Assembly: GCF_004614185.1 (NCBI RefSeq)
Contig: NZ_SPVF01000210.1
Location: 1-33,877, forward strand
Reading direction: 5' to 3'
Source: Zemynaea arenosa
GTDB lineage: Bacteria > Pseudomonadota > Gammaproteobacteria > Burkholderiales > Burkholderiaceae_D
Length of the DNA stretch: 33,877 nt
The position numbers and the translations under genes are program-made. How positions within the stretch are numbered: position 1 is the stretch's first letter; the number at the start of each line of letters is the position of its first letter. Shown here one piece after another: positions 22,920 through 31,405 of this stretch. The notes beneath the pieces are model-generated. The model searched no databases, was not told where the DNA came from, and worked only from the letters and a program-made list of their open reading frames with translations.

Positions 22920-23711
22920 TTATTCGTAATCGCTGGCGTTCAGGCCCATGACGTGGGAGAAGCCGCCGTCCACGTACATGATGTCGCCGGTGATGCCGGA
23001 CGACAGGTCGGACAGCAGGAAGGCGGCGGCGTTGCCGACTTCTTCGATCGTCACGTTGCGGCGCAGCGGGGCGTGCGAGGACGCGAAGCCGAGCAGCTTG
23101 CCGAAGTCCTTGATGCCGGACGCGGCCAGGGTCTTGATCGGGCCGGCGGAAATGCCGTTGGCGCGGATGCCTTGCTGGCCCAGGTTCTCTGCCAAGTAGC
23201 GCACCGAGGCTTCCAGCGAGGCCTTGGCCAGGCCCATGGTGTTGTAGTACGGGATCGCGCGGACCGCGCCCAGGTAGGACAGGGTCAGCACCGACGAGCC
23301 TTCGTGCAGCATCGGCAGGGCGGCCTTGACCATGGCCGGGAACGAGTAGGCCGAGATGTCGTGGGCGATGCGGAAGTTCTCGCGCGAGAAGCCGTCCAGG
23401 AATTCGCCGGCGATCGCCTCGCGCGGGGCGAAGCCAATGGCGTGCACGAAGCCGTCCAGCTTGTCCCAGGTCTGGCCCAGATCGCGGAACAGCGCTTCGA
23501 TCTGCTCGTCGCTGGAGACGTCGCAGTCGTAGACCAGCTTGCTGTCGAACTCGGCGGCGAATTCGGTGATGCGGTCCTTGAAGCGCTCGCCGACGTAGGT
23601 GAATGCCAGCTCGGCGCCTTCACGATGGCAGGCCTTGGCGATGCCGTACGCGATCGAGCGGTTCGACAGCACGCCGGTGATGAGGATTTTTTTGCCTTGC
23701 AAGAACGCCAT
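22920..23711 (-). CDS. fabI: Enoyl-ACP reductase (NADH) FabI
   Basis: 263 residues, normal FabI length. It catalyses the last step of each fatty-acid elongation round and is the target of triclosan. Seen: [15 protein letters not shown] (NAD-binding loop with the FabI-specific spacing), YDCDVSS, and the catalytic Tyr-x6-Lys in [16 protein letters not shown], followed by [15 protein letters not shown]. The start MAFLQGKK at 23711 follows CGGAG; the 32-residue longer frame has no such site. It ends without a clear intrinsic terminator. Confidence 0.96.
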   Translation of the reverse strand: MAFLQGKKILITGVLSNRSIAYGIAKACHREGAELAFTYVGERFKDRITEFAAEFDSKLVYDCDVSSDEQIEALFRDLGQTWDKLDGFVHAIGFAPREAIAGEFLDGFSRENFRIAHDISAYSFPAMVKAALPMLHEGSSVLTLSYLGAVRAIPYYNTMGLAKASLEASVRYLAENLGQQGIRANGISAGPIKTLAASGIKDFGKLLGFASSHAPLRRNVTIEEVGNAAAFLLSDLSSGITGDIMYVDGGFSHVMGLNASDYE

Positions 23712-23820
23712 GGTGAGCTCCGATTCGACTTTCGACTGCGATGTTGTTGTCTGAACATCCCGCGCAGGGGAAGCCGAGATTGTAGGGGGAGATTGAGGGA
23801 ACCGCAACTTGAGGGCGTGC

Positions 23821-23833
23821 TACAGTTTCGCGC
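23821..23833 (+). promoter_or_regulatory. TACAGT box 7 nt before the GNAT start
   Basis: TACAGT (23821-23826) is followed by TTCGCGC and the ATG at 23834, with no ribosome binding site. As a -10 box it would give a leaderless message. No clear -35 is seen at the right distance. Confidence 0.4.
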
Positions 23834-24499
23834 ATGAAAACTGAGCCATTCGAATCGAAGGTGGAAGAGGCGCTGCTGGTGGGGTGGCTGCGCGCGCGGT
23901 CGGTCGCGCGCGGGGTGCCGCTGCCGGTGGCCGATCATGGGGGCTGGCGGGTCGAGACGGGGGCGCAGAACGAGCTGAGGCGGTATGTGTTCGCCGCCAG
24001 CGGTCCCGGCTTGCGCACGCTGGGGGAGGAGATCGTGACGCCGCGCGTCTACCTTAAGCTGTGCGGCACGGGGCATCAGCTGCTGTCCGTGTTGCCGGCG
24101 CGCTGGTCGCTGGATCAGACGCGGTTCGTGATGACGGGGGAGGGCTTCGCCCCATCCGCGCGGACGGTGGCGCTGCCGGCGGGGTACAGCGTGCAGCTGA
24201 CCAGTACCGGCGCGGTGACCGAGGCCCGCATCATGTGCGGACACGAGGTGGCGGCGAGCGGACAGGCGGTCGAGTGGGATGGCGTGTTCATTTACGACCA
24301 GATCGCCACGGCGCCAGCGCACCAGCGGCGCGGGCTGGGCGCGGCGCTGATGCAGTCGCTGGCGGGCGCGCGGCGTTCAGCGGAAGCGCGCCAAGTGCTG
24401 ATCGCGACCGCGCCTGGGCAGGCGCTGTACAGCACGCTCGGCTGGCAGACGATCTCGCCGTACAGCACCGCGTTCATCCCCGATTACGCGAAGGAATAA
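23834..24499 (+). CDS. GNAT family N-acetyltransferase
   Basis: 221 residues. The GNAT core is in the C-terminal half: VFIYDQIATAPAHQRRGLGAALMQSL (about 153-178) is motif A, the acetyl-CoA pyrophosphate loop of QRRGLG type, and ALYSTLGWQTISPYSTAFI is the usual C-terminal strand-helix part. The N-terminal half (about 1-100) has lower similarity to anything I know, and may be a degenerate second GNAT repeat or a substrate-binding extension. The acetylated substrate is unknown. It is divergent from fabI and ends at a strong terminator, so it stands alone. Confidence 0.87.
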   Translation: MKTEPFESKVEEALLVGWLRARSVARGVPLPVADHGGWRVETGAQNELRRYVFAASGPGLRTLGEEIVTPRVYLKLCGTGHQLLSVLPARWSLDQTRFVMTGEGFAPSARTVALPAGYSVQLTSTGAVTEARIMCGHEVAASGQAVEWDGVFIYDQIATAPAHQRRGLGAALMQSLAGARRSAEARQVLIATAPGQALYSTLGWQTISPYSTAFIPDYAKE

Positions 24500-24524
24500 A
24501 AAGCCGCGCTCGGGGCGCGGCTTT
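24500..24524. terminator. Bidirectional terminator between GNAT and mltD genes
   Basis: AAAGCCGCGC (24500-24509) pairs perfectly with GCGCGGCTTT (24515-24524) around a 5-nt loop, with flanking A and T bases. It sits directly after the GNAT stop and 19 nt past the stop of the minus-strand transglycosylase gene. Confidence 0.85.
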
Positions 24525-24542
24525 GCATGGCGTCGGGTCAGC

Positions 24543-25910
24543 TTAGCTGCCGCGCTTCTTGCGCTGGATGCGCGACTTGATGGTCTCGACGGCGCTGGCC
24601 GTCTTGGCGCGGAACTTCTGTGCGTTGGTCATGCGGGTACGCACCACGCGCTTGCTGTCGCCGCGGTCCGGTTCCAGCGCCAGCACCGCGTTCTCGACGA
24701 TGTGCTCGGCGATATCGTTGTCCGAAGCAGCGGAGGCCGCCATCTTCGGCACCAGGATCGTCGAGCCTGCCTTCAGGCGCGTCTTGGCCGGAATATTGTT
24801 GGCCTCGCGGATCACCTCAGGCGTCGTATGGAACTTGGACGCCAGCGCCACGATGGTCTCCTTGGCGCCCGCAATCTTGTGCGTGGTCCAGGTCGACAGG
24901 GCATGGCCCCATGACGCCAGGTTGGCGTAGAACTTCTCGGCGTTCGCCTGCGGCAGCAGGATCTTGGTCTTCTCGCCGCCCGTGATCACCGGACGGGTGA
25001 ATTGCGGATTGAGCGCCTTGAACTCGTCGACCGACAGCTCGGCCAGCTTGGCCGCGACTTCCACGTCCATGTCGCTGGTCTTGTCGATGGTCGTGAAGTA
25101 GGCCTCGTTCTGGATCGGCGGCAGCGTGACGTTGTACTGCGCCGGGTTGCCGATGATGTTCTTCACGGCCTGCAGCTTGGGCACGTAGTTGCGCGTCTCG
25201 GCCGGCATCAGTGCCGACAGGCTTTCGAAATCGGTCGGCTTGCCCAGCGCCTGGTTGCGCTTGATGGCTTTCTGGACGTTGCCTTCGCCCCAGTTGTAGG
25301 CGGCCAGGGCCAGCTGCCAGTCGCCGAACATGTTGTACAGCTTCTGCAGGTAGGTGAGGGCGGCGTCGGTGGACTCCAGCACGCCGCGGCGCTCGTCCGT
25401 GAACAGGTTCTGGGCCAGGTTGAAGTCCTTGCCCGTGCCCGGCACGAACTGCCACATGCCGGCCGCGTTGGCGGACGAGTTGGCTTGCGGGTTAAAGGCG
25501 GACTCGATCACCGGCAGCAGTGCCAGTTCGGTCGGCATGCCGCGCTTTTCGAGCTCGGTGACGACGTGATACAGGTAGCGCGACGCGCGCTGGCCGGTGC
25601 GGGCGATGTAGTCCGGACGGGTCGCGTACCAATTGACGTGGTTGGCGACCAGCTGGTTATCGATGTCGGGAATGGCGTAACCGGAACGGATGCGCGCCCA
25701 CAGGTCGGTTTCCTTGTACTCGTCGCCTTTGGCTTGTTTGACAACGATGGAATCGAGGGCGGAAGACTTCGCGACCGGAGCTGGCTGGTACGTCGGGGAG
25801 CTGGTGGTAGAGCTTGGCTCGACGGCGTGTGCAAACACGGGTGCTACGGCTGCTGCAACTGCAACTGCGAGCCCCGCCAGGACTGGGGTGATGCGAGTCT
25901 TATCTTGCAT
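24543..25910 (-). CDS. mltD: MltD-like membrane-bound lytic murein transglycosylase
   Basis: 455 residues. It cuts peptidoglycan glycan strands with formation of 1,6-anhydromuramyl ends. It has an N-terminal signal peptide (1-29, ending AHA) without a lipobox cysteine. The SLT catalytic domain spans about 110-230, with catalytic Glu136 in LLPVIESAFNP, then SANAAGMWQFVPGTG and LALAAYNWGEGNV. One LysM-like peptidoglycan-binding module lies at about 345-393 (ETIVALASKFHTTPEVIREANNI), and a basic C-terminal tail follows. E. coli MltD is a lipoprotein with more LysM modules; here the protein is probably periplasmic or held by its uncleaved signal. Confidence 0.92.
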   Translation of the reverse strand: MQDKTRITPVLAGLAVAVAAAVAPVFAHAVEPSSTTSSPTYQPAPVAKSSALDSIVVKQAKGDEYKETDLWARIRSGYAIPDIDNQLVANHVNWYATRPDYIARTGQRASRYLYHVVTELEKRGMPTELALLPVIESAFNPQANSSANAAGMWQFVPGTGKDFNLAQNLFTDERRGVLESTDAALTYLQKLYNMFGDWQLALAAYNWGEGNVQKAIKRNQALGKPTDFESLSALMPAETRNYVPKLQAVKNIIGNPAQYNVTLPPIQNEAYFTTIDKTSDMDVEVAAKLAELSVDEFKALNPQFTRPVITGGEKTKILLPQANAEKFYANLASWGHALSTWTTHKIAGAKETIVALASKFHTTPEVIREANNIPAKTRLKAGSTILVPKMAASAASDNDIAEHIVENAVLALEPDRGDSKRVVRTRMTNAQKFRAKTASAVETIKSRIQRKKRGS

Positions 25911-26090
25911 GGGTTTCCAATGTTACGTGCCGGTAAGGACACTTCCAGTGAACAAGGGGGCAGTCTATGGGTCATTCCGGGTCGAGTCAAGAAAAAGGAC
26001 CTCTCCATTTGTAATTCTCCGGTGCTCTTTTAGCAGGGGTATCCGAGTGTTTTATCAAGTTGTCATCCCTGCGGTGAGGGCCGGTTTTCG

Positions 26091-26111
26091 GCATACTCCC
26101 GGGGAGTATGC
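26091..26111. promoter_or_regulatory. 21-bp perfect palindrome
   Basis: GCATACTCCC (26091-26100) and GGGAGTATGC (26102-26111) are exact reverse complements around one G. It lies in the 276-bp divergent space between mltD and the FMN reductase gene, 75 bp before the latter. No T run follows. It could be an operator or a short hairpin. Confidence 0.55.
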
Positions 26112-26186
26112 GGTGCTGTTCAGTCGGAGAAAAATCCCGCGGGCATGGACTGATATCTGTTATATATCAATCAAAGGGGATCAGGA

Positions 26187-26711
26187 ATGTTAATTCTGGC
26201 AATTTCGGGAAGCTTGCGGACGGCGTCTTACAATTCGGCGGTTTTACGGGCGGCTGCGCAGGTTGTGCCCGACGTGCACCTGTTTGAGGGGCTGGGTGAG
26301 CTGCCGCTGTTCAATCCGGACCGGGATACGGAGCCGGGCACGGCCGTGGAGCGCTGGCGCGCGGCGGTCGCGGCCGCGGACGCCCTTCTGATTGCCAGCC
26401 CGGAGTACGCCCACGGCATCTCCGGACCCATGAAGAACGCGCTCGACTGGCTGGTATCGATGCCGGATTTTCCCGGCAAGCCGGTTGCCCTGTGGAACAC
26501 GTCCCCGCGCGCCCATCATGCCCAGGACGCGCTGCGCGAGGTGCTGACCACGATGTCCGCCGAGCTGGTCGACCTGGCCTGCGCAACCATCCCCCTCCCG
26601 GGCACCGGCCTGGACACGCCCGGCATCCTGGCCCGGCCCGACCTCGTCCGTCTCATCGGCGATAGCCTGGCATCTCTGCGCCACGCCGCCATGCTCCGCC
26701 GCGGGCAGTAA
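26187..26711 (+). CDS. NADPH-dependent FMN reductase
   Basis: 174 residues with a flavodoxin-like fold. The FMN phosphate loop is GSLRTASYNSAVL (8-20), and the second family signature is SPEYAHGISGPMKNALDWL (about 72-90). Proteins of this family (NAD(P)H:FMN or quinone reductases, ChrR/ArsH-like relatives) reduce flavin, quinones, chromate or azo compounds. The exact substrate cannot be told. The start at 26187 has AAGGGG about 8 nt upstream. An AT-rich stretch with an inverted repeat TGATAT/ATATCA (about 26150-26170) lies just upstream and may carry the promoter. Confidence 0.92.
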   Translation: MLILAISGSLRTASYNSAVLRAAAQVVPDVHLFEGLGELPLFNPDRDTEPGTAVERWRAAVAAADALLIASPEYAHGISGPMKNALDWLVSMPDFPGKPVALWNTSPRAHHAQDALREVLTTMSAELVDLACATIPLPGTGLDTPGILARPDLVRLIGDSLASLRHAAMLRRGQ

Positions 26712-26758
26712 TGCAGGTAGAATGGCGCTTTCCCGCAGTCGAATGAGCAGTCGAATAC

Positions 26759-27328
26759 ATGAGCAGCACGCACCTGAACACCAGCGATGAGGACATCATC
26801 GCGGCCACCCGCAACTGGCTGGAAAAAGCCGTCATCGGCCTGAACCTGTGCCCGTTCGCCAAGGCGGTGCACGTGAAGGACCAGGTGCGCTACGTGGTCT
26901 CGCCGGCCACCACCCCCGAGCAGCTGCTCGAACAGCTGATGGACGAGCTGCAGCGCCTTTCGGACACCAGCCCCGAAGAGGTCGACACGACCCTGCTGAT
27001 CCACCCCTTCGTCCTGACCGATTTCGAGGATTACAACGAGTTCCTGGACGTGGCCGATGCCGCCGTCGAGGACATGCAACTCGCCGGCGAGCTGCAGGTG
27101 GCGTCCTTCCACCCCGACTACCAGTTCGCGGACACGCACCCGGACGACATCACCAACTACACCAACCGCGCCCCATACCCCATCCTGCACCTGCTGCGCG
27201 AAGAGTCGATCGACCGCGCCGTGGAGGCCTTCCCCGAGGCGGAAACGATCTACGAGAAGAACATCGAGACGATGGAAAAGCTGGGCAAGGACGGCTGGGA
27301 CAAGCTCGATGTCGGACCCGCACGCTAA
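26759..27328 (+). CDS. DUF1415 family protein
   Basis: 189 residues. It starts with a helix and GLNLCPFAKAVH, a conserved Cys-Pro-Phe motif of the DUF1415 family, then TTLLIHPFVLTDFEDYNEFLDVAD, QVASFHPDYQFADT and APYPILHLLREESI. The function of DUF1415 is not known to me. It overlaps the DUF1289 gene by 20 nt in another frame, so they form a small operon, a pairing often seen in betaproteobacteria. Directly before the ATG is a 10-bp direct repeat, GCAGTCGAAT at 26735-26744 and 26747-26756, and no clear ribosome binding site. A TAGAAT -10-like box lies at 26718-26723. Confidence 0.92.
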   Translation: MSSTHLNTSDEDIIAATRNWLEKAVIGLNLCPFAKAVHVKDQVRYVVSPATTPEQLLEQLMDELQRLSDTSPEEVDTTLLIHPFVLTDFEDYNEFLDVADAAVEDMQLAGELQVASFHPDYQFADTHPDDITNYTNRAPYPILHLLREESIDRAVEAFPEAETIYEKNIETMEKLGKDGWDKLDVGPAR

Positions 27329-27548
27329 GCCGGTGGTGGCCGTGCCGACCCTGAGCGAGCAAATGGCGGCGCTGCCCGAACGCCCGGACACGCCCTGCGT
27401 GGCGGTCTGCTCGACCACCTTCGACGACGTGTGCCGCGGCTGCGGGCGCACCTACATCGAGGTGGCCCGCTGGGTGGCGATGTCGGCGGAGGAAAAGGAA
27501 GTGGTCTGGCGCCGCATCCTGGCCGAGGGCTACCCCCGCCGCAACTAG
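27309..27548 (+). CDS. DUF1289 family small cysteine-rich protein
   Basis: 79 residues. Four cysteines, Cys30-x3-Cys34-x7-Cys42-x2-Cys45 (TPCVAVCSTTFDDVCRGCGRT), are the DUF1289 signature and could bind zinc or an iron-sulfur cluster. They are followed by EVARWVAMSAEEKEVVWRRI, the conserved helical end. The start ATG 27309 lies within the end of the DUF1415 gene, and the overlap suggests translational coupling. The function is unknown; the family is sometimes fused or adjacent to redox or Fe-S related genes. Confidence 0.9.
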   Translation: MSDPHAKPVVAVPTLSEQMAALPERPDTPCVAVCSTTFDDVCRGCGRTYIEVARWVAMSAEEKEVVWRRILAEGYPRRN

Positions 27549-27555
27549 GATGGTG

Positions 27556-27574
27556 GCCGGGCGCGCCGCCCGGC
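27556..27574. terminator. Hairpin between convergent DUF1289 and DUF1993 genes
   Basis: GCCGGGC pairs with GCCCGGC around a 5-nt loop, within the 39-bp space between the two convergent stop codons. It has no T run on either side, so it is a weak intrinsic terminator at best. Confidence 0.5.
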
Positions 27575-27587
27575 ATTCGCATCCCGC

Positions 27588-28094
27588 TTAGAAGGACCCG
27601 ATAAAGTCTTTCTTTCCAATCTCCACGCCATTGTGGCGCAGCAGGTCATATGCGGTGGTCGCATGGAAGTAGAAATGCGCCAGCGCGTAATGCACCAGGT
27701 ACGCCTGCCCCACGAACTCGCGCGTGGTCCCGCCCGAAGTCAGCGTGATGGTGCGCCCCGCCGACTCTTCGATGTCCGCACGCGGCACCGATTCGATGAA
27801 CGCGATGGTCTTGGCGATGCGCGCCTGCAGGTCCGCAAACGACACCTCGTTGTCCTCGTACTTGGGCACCTCGACCCCCGCCAGCCGCGCCGCCGCACCC
27901 TTGGCGAAGTCGCAGGCGATCAGCACCTGGCGCAGCATCGGGAACATGTCCGGATACAGGCGCGCCTGCAGCAGGGCGGCCGGATCGATCTTGCGCTCGG
28001 TGCAGTGGGCCTCGGCCTTCTGCAGGATGGACGACAGGCTCGTCAGGATTTGCTTGAACACCGGCACCGAGGCCGAATACATCGAAAACGACAT
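27588..28094 (-). CDS. DUF1993 family (DinB-like fold) protein
   Basis: 168 residues. The start MSFSMYSASVPVF at 28094 follows AAGGAG, so the longer frame to 28172 is rejected. The protein is helical, with FKQILTSLSSILQKAEAHC, LYPDMFPMLRQVLIACDFAKGAAARLAG and YLVHYALAHFYFHATTAYDLLRHNGVEIGKKDFIG, the conserved end of DUF1993. The fold is thought to be a DinB-like four-helix bundle, and the His residues near the C-terminus (HYALAHFYFH) might bind metal. The activity is unknown. It is a single gene, divergent from the large signalling protein. Confidence 0.9.
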   Translation of the reverse strand: MSFSMYSASVPVFKQILTSLSSILQKAEAHCTERKIDPAALLQARLYPDMFPMLRQVLIACDFAKGAAARLAGVEVPKYEDNEVSFADLQARIAKTIAFIESVPRADIEESAGRTITLTSGGTTREFVGQAYLVHYALAHFYFHATTAYDLLRHNGVEIGKKDFIGSF

Positions 28095-28170
28095 GAATTG
28101 CTCCTTTACCAAAAAAGTGGCTGGGATCATAACGCGGCGTGGCATTTTCTGCTCACGGAGCCAGAAAACC

Positions 28171-28219
28171 ATGACGCCGACTATGCTTTGCGGGATAATG
28201 CATAGAAGAACTATTCTTC
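28171..28219 (+). promoter_or_regulatory. Promoter and dyad of the PAS-GGDEF-EAL gene
   Basis: ATGACG (28171-28176) and GATAAT (28194-28199) are 17 nt apart and could be -35 and -10 boxes. The predicted start is near 28206. Exactly there is a perfect dyad, GAAGAA-CTA-TTCTTC (28205-28219), which could be an operator. About 70 nt of leader remain before the ATG. Confidence 0.45.
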
Positions 28220-28276
28220 AGCCCGGCCTCTGGATCATGCATTCATTACAAGGCGCCATGACCGCACAGCGAGCGC

Positions 28277-31200
28277 ATGGCTAAACAACACGGTTTCCGC
28301 GCCAGGCTAAGCAAACTGTACGGATTGTCCATCTATGGAGCTCTGCTGCTCGTGGTGGTCCTCGGCCTGGTCATCCCTGCGTCGATCGGCGGCTTCGTGC
28401 TGCTCGGCGTGCAGGAGCGCGACGCTGCCCGCGCGGCCCTCAACGAATCCCTGCAGCGCAACGCCGACATCCTGGCCCTCGGGATGCAGGAGTCGCTGTG
28501 GAACATGAACACGGAATCCGCCCAGTCCCTGGTGCAGTCCGTGATGCGCGACCCGTCCGTGCTCCAGATCCAGGTGGTCGGCCAGTCCGACACCCAGTTC
28601 GTCAACGCCCAATCGCCCAACCGCCCGCTCGGGAACATCTACCGCGCGGAACGCGACATCATGGTGCGCGGGGAGCGCATCGGCCGCATCCTGATCGTGA
28701 TGGACGACGCCCGCAGCCAGCACGAGCTGCGCGCCAAGCAGGCCAACTACGCGATGGTGCTGGCGGGGCAGGTGGCCGTGTCGCTGCTGCTGATTGTCCT
28801 GTTCCTCAACCGCCGCCTGCTGCAGCCGCTGCGCAAGCTGATGACCTTCTCGGACCGCCTCTCGCACGGCGACTTCGAGACCCGGCTCGATCTCGCGGGC
28901 CGCGATGAGCTGGGCCGCCTGGCCAGCCAGATGGAGCAGATGCGGGTGGCGATCAAGCACCTGTTCAGTGACATCGCCCAGCGCGAGGAACGCTTCCGCA
29001 CCATCGTGACCCAGGTGCCGGGCGCGGTGTACCGCGTGCGTCCCGATGGCCCGGTGGATTTCGTCTCCGATGCGATCGAGGAGATCTCCGGCTACCCGGC
29101 CTCCGTCTTCATGCGGACGGACCATTACAAGTGGGCCGATATCATCGCGCCCGAAGACCGCCGCATGCACTACCGCGTGATCGGCCAGGCGGTGCAGGAA
29201 TGCCGCCCCTACGAAATCGAATACCGCATCGTCGACGCCCTCGGCACGGAGCGCTGGGTTTCGGAGAAGGGCCAGCCGCAGCGCAATGGCGACGAGGAGT
29301 GGATCGACGGGATCATCACCGACATCTCTGAACGCAAGAACAACGAGATGCGCATCGAGGCCCTGCTGGCCGAGCAGAGCGCGATCCTCGACAACGTGAT
29401 GTTCGGTGTGATGACCGTGCGTCACCGCCGCGTGGTCTCGGTGAACCGCCGCTGCGAAGAACTGTTCGGCTACGCGCCGGGCGAAATGCTTGGCCGGTCC
29501 ACCAGCATCGTGTTCCCGAGCGAGGCCGAATACGAGGCTGCCGGGTCGCGCCAGTACGTGAGCCTGGGCCAGGGCAGCTACTTCACCGAAGAGCGGATGT
29601 ACCGCAAACATGATGGGCGCCTGTTCTGGTGTCTGGTGTCCGGCTGCGCGCTCGATCCTGCGCGCCCGAACGAGGGCAGCATCTGGGTCTACGCCGACAT
29701 CACCGAGCGCAAACAGGCCGAGGAAAAGCTGCGCCTCAACGCCACCGTGCTGGAGCAGATCGCCGACGGCGTGATGGTGATCGACGTGGCCGGCCGCATC
29801 GTCGCCATCAACCCGGCCTTCACCCAGGTCACCGGCTACACCGAGCAGGAAGCGATCGGCAAGCCGTTCAGCCTCACGCGCTCCTCGCGCAATGACGAAG
29901 CGTTTTATGAGCAGCTGTGGCGGGACCTGGGCACCACTGGCTACTGGCGCGGCGAGCTGTGGAACGTGCGCAAGAGCGGAGACCTGTACCTGGAGTGGCT
30001 GACGGTGTCGGCGGTGCGCGACGAGCATGGCCTGTGCACGCACTACGTGGCGGTGTTCAGCGACATCACCAAGGTCAAGGAGTCGCAGGAAAAGCTGGAC
30101 CACATGGCCCACCACGATCCGCTCACGCAGCTGCCTAACCGTGCGCTGTTCCACGACCGCCTGCAGCACGCCTTGCAGCGTTCCGCGCGCGCCGGCCAGC
30201 AGCTGGCGGTGCTCTTCATTGACCTGGACCGCTTCAAGAACGTCAACGACACGCTGGGCCACCACGTGGGCGACGAGCTACTGAAGAAGGTCGCCACCGC
30301 GCTCACTGGCCGCCTGCGCGAAGGCGATACGCTGGCGCGCCTGGGCGGGGACGAATTCATCGTCATGCTCGAAAATATCGAGGGCGAGTTCAGCGCGGGC
30401 CATGTGGCCGAAAAGCTGATGGCGTTGTTCGAGCAGCCGTTTGTCGTGCAGGACTACGAACTCTTTGTCACGGCCTCCGTCGGCATCTCGATGTTCCCGA
30501 AAGATGCGACCGACCTGAATATGCTGATCCGGAATGCGGATGTGGCGATGTACCAGGCCAAGGCGCGCGGGCGCAATGGCTACCAGTTCTACGCGCCGTC
30601 CATGACCGGCGAAGGCCTGGAGCGCCTGCGCATCGAAGCCATGCTGCGGCGGTCCATCGACAAGGGCGAGATCTTCCTGCACTACCAGCCGCAGGTCGAA
30701 ATCGACAGCGGGCGCCTGATCGGCGTGGAGGCGCTGGTGCGCTGGCAGAACCCCGAACTGGGGCTGGTGCCGCCGGTGCGCTTCATTCCGCTGGCGGAGG
30801 ACACGGGCTTCATCAACCAGCTCGGCGAGTGGGTGCTGCAGGAAGCCTGCCGCCAGATGAAGCGCTGGGACGACGCGGGCCTGAATGTGCCCAAGATCGC
30901 GGTCAACCTCTCGGCCAAGCAGTTCGAACGCGGCTCGATCGTCAACATGGTCGGTGGGGTGCTGGAGGAGACCGGACTGGATGCGGCGCGCCTGCAGCTG
31001 GAAGTCACCGAATCCGTCATCATGGACACCGGCGACGCGCTGGGCTTCATCAATGACCTGCATTCGATCGGCGTGTCGCTCGCGATCGATGATTTCGGCA
31101 CCGGCTATTCGTCGCTGGCTTACCTCAAGCAGCTGCCGGTGCAGACGCTGAAGATCGACCGCTCCTTCATCAAGGACATCTCCACCGACATCAACGATGA

Positions 31201-31381
31201 AGCGATTACAATCGCGATCATCCAGCTGGCCAAGTCCCTGAACCTGTCGGTGGTTGCGGAAGGCGTGGAGACGGGCGAGCAGGCCGACTTCCTGATGCGC
31301 CATGGCTGCAACAAGGCACAGGGCTTCTTCTACAGCCGTCCGGTGCTGCCGGACGATCTCCTTTCCAAGTGGCGCGACTGA
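28277..31381 (+). CDS. Membrane PAS-PAS-PAS-GGDEF-EAL cyclic-di-GMP protein
   Basis: 1034 residues. Membrane helices at about 18-45 and 157-177 enclose a periplasmic sensor region of about 110 residues. A HAMP linker (about 178-230) and three PAS domains follow (about 240-355, 365-480, 490-605), the second and third ending in YADITERK and FSDITKVK. The GGDEF domain has an intact GGDEF (690-694) and an RxxD inhibitory site (REGD) five residues before it. The EAL domain has EAL (818-820) and all usual catalytic motifs (NLSAKQF, EVTES, DDFGTGYSSL, KIDRSFI, AEGVE). Both diguanylate cyclase and phosphodiesterase activities are possible; which dominates cannot be told. The ATG at 28277 has only a weak ribosome binding site. 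Confidence 0.95.
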   Translation: MAKQHGFRARLSKLYGLSIYGALLLVVVLGLVIPASIGGFVLLGVQERDAARAALNESLQRNADILALGMQESLWNMNTESAQSLVQSVMRDPSVLQIQVVGQSDTQFVNAQSPNRPLGNIYRAERDIMVRGERIGRILIVMDDARSQHELRAKQANYAMVLAGQVAVSLLLIVLFLNRRLLQPLRKLMTFSDRLSHGDFETRLDLAGRDELGRLASQMEQMRVAIKHLFSDIAQREERFRTIVTQVPGAVYRVRPDGPVDFVSDAIEEISGYPASVFMRTDHYKWADIIAPEDRRMHYRVIGQAVQECRPYEIEYRIVDALGTERWVSEKGQPQRNGDEEWIDGIITDISERKNNEMRIEALLAEQSAILDNVMFGVMTVRHRRVVSVNRRCEELFGYAPGEMLGRSTSIVFPSEAEYEAAGSRQYVSLGQGSYFTEERMYRKHDGRLFWCLVSGCALDPARPNEGSIWVYADITERKQAEEKLRLNATVLEQIADGVMVIDVAGRIVAINPAFTQVTGYTEQEAIGKPFSLTRSSRNDEAFYEQLWRDLGTTGYWRGELWNVRKSGDLYLEWLTVSAVRDEHGLCTHYVAVFSDITKVKESQEKLDHMAHHDPLTQLPNRALFHDRLQHALQRSARAGQQLAVLFIDLDRFKNVNDTLGHHVGDELLKKVATALTGRLREGDTLARLGGDEFIVMLENIEGEFSAGHVAEKLMALFEQPFVVQDYELFVTASVGISMFPKDATDLNMLIRNADVAMYQAKARGRNGYQFYAPSMTGEGLERLRIEAMLRRSIDKGEIFLHYQPQVEIDSGRLIGVEALVRWQNPELGLVPPVRFIPLAEDTGFINQLGEWVLQEACRQMKRWDDAGLNVPKIAVNLSAKQFERGSIVNMVGGVLEETGLDAARLQLEVTESVIMDTGDALGFINDLHSIGVSLAIDDFGTGYSSLAYLKQLPVQTLKIDRSFIKDISTDINDEAITIAIIQLAKSLNLSVVAEGVETGEQADFLMRHGCNKAQGFFYSRPVLPDDLLSKWRD

Positions 31382-31405
31382 CCTTCAACTGACCTCTCAC
31401 ACGAC

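Noticed and set aside
28307-30265. 652-residue minus-strand open frame
   Set aside because: Antisense to the PAS-GGDEF-EAL gene, no domain, shadow composition.
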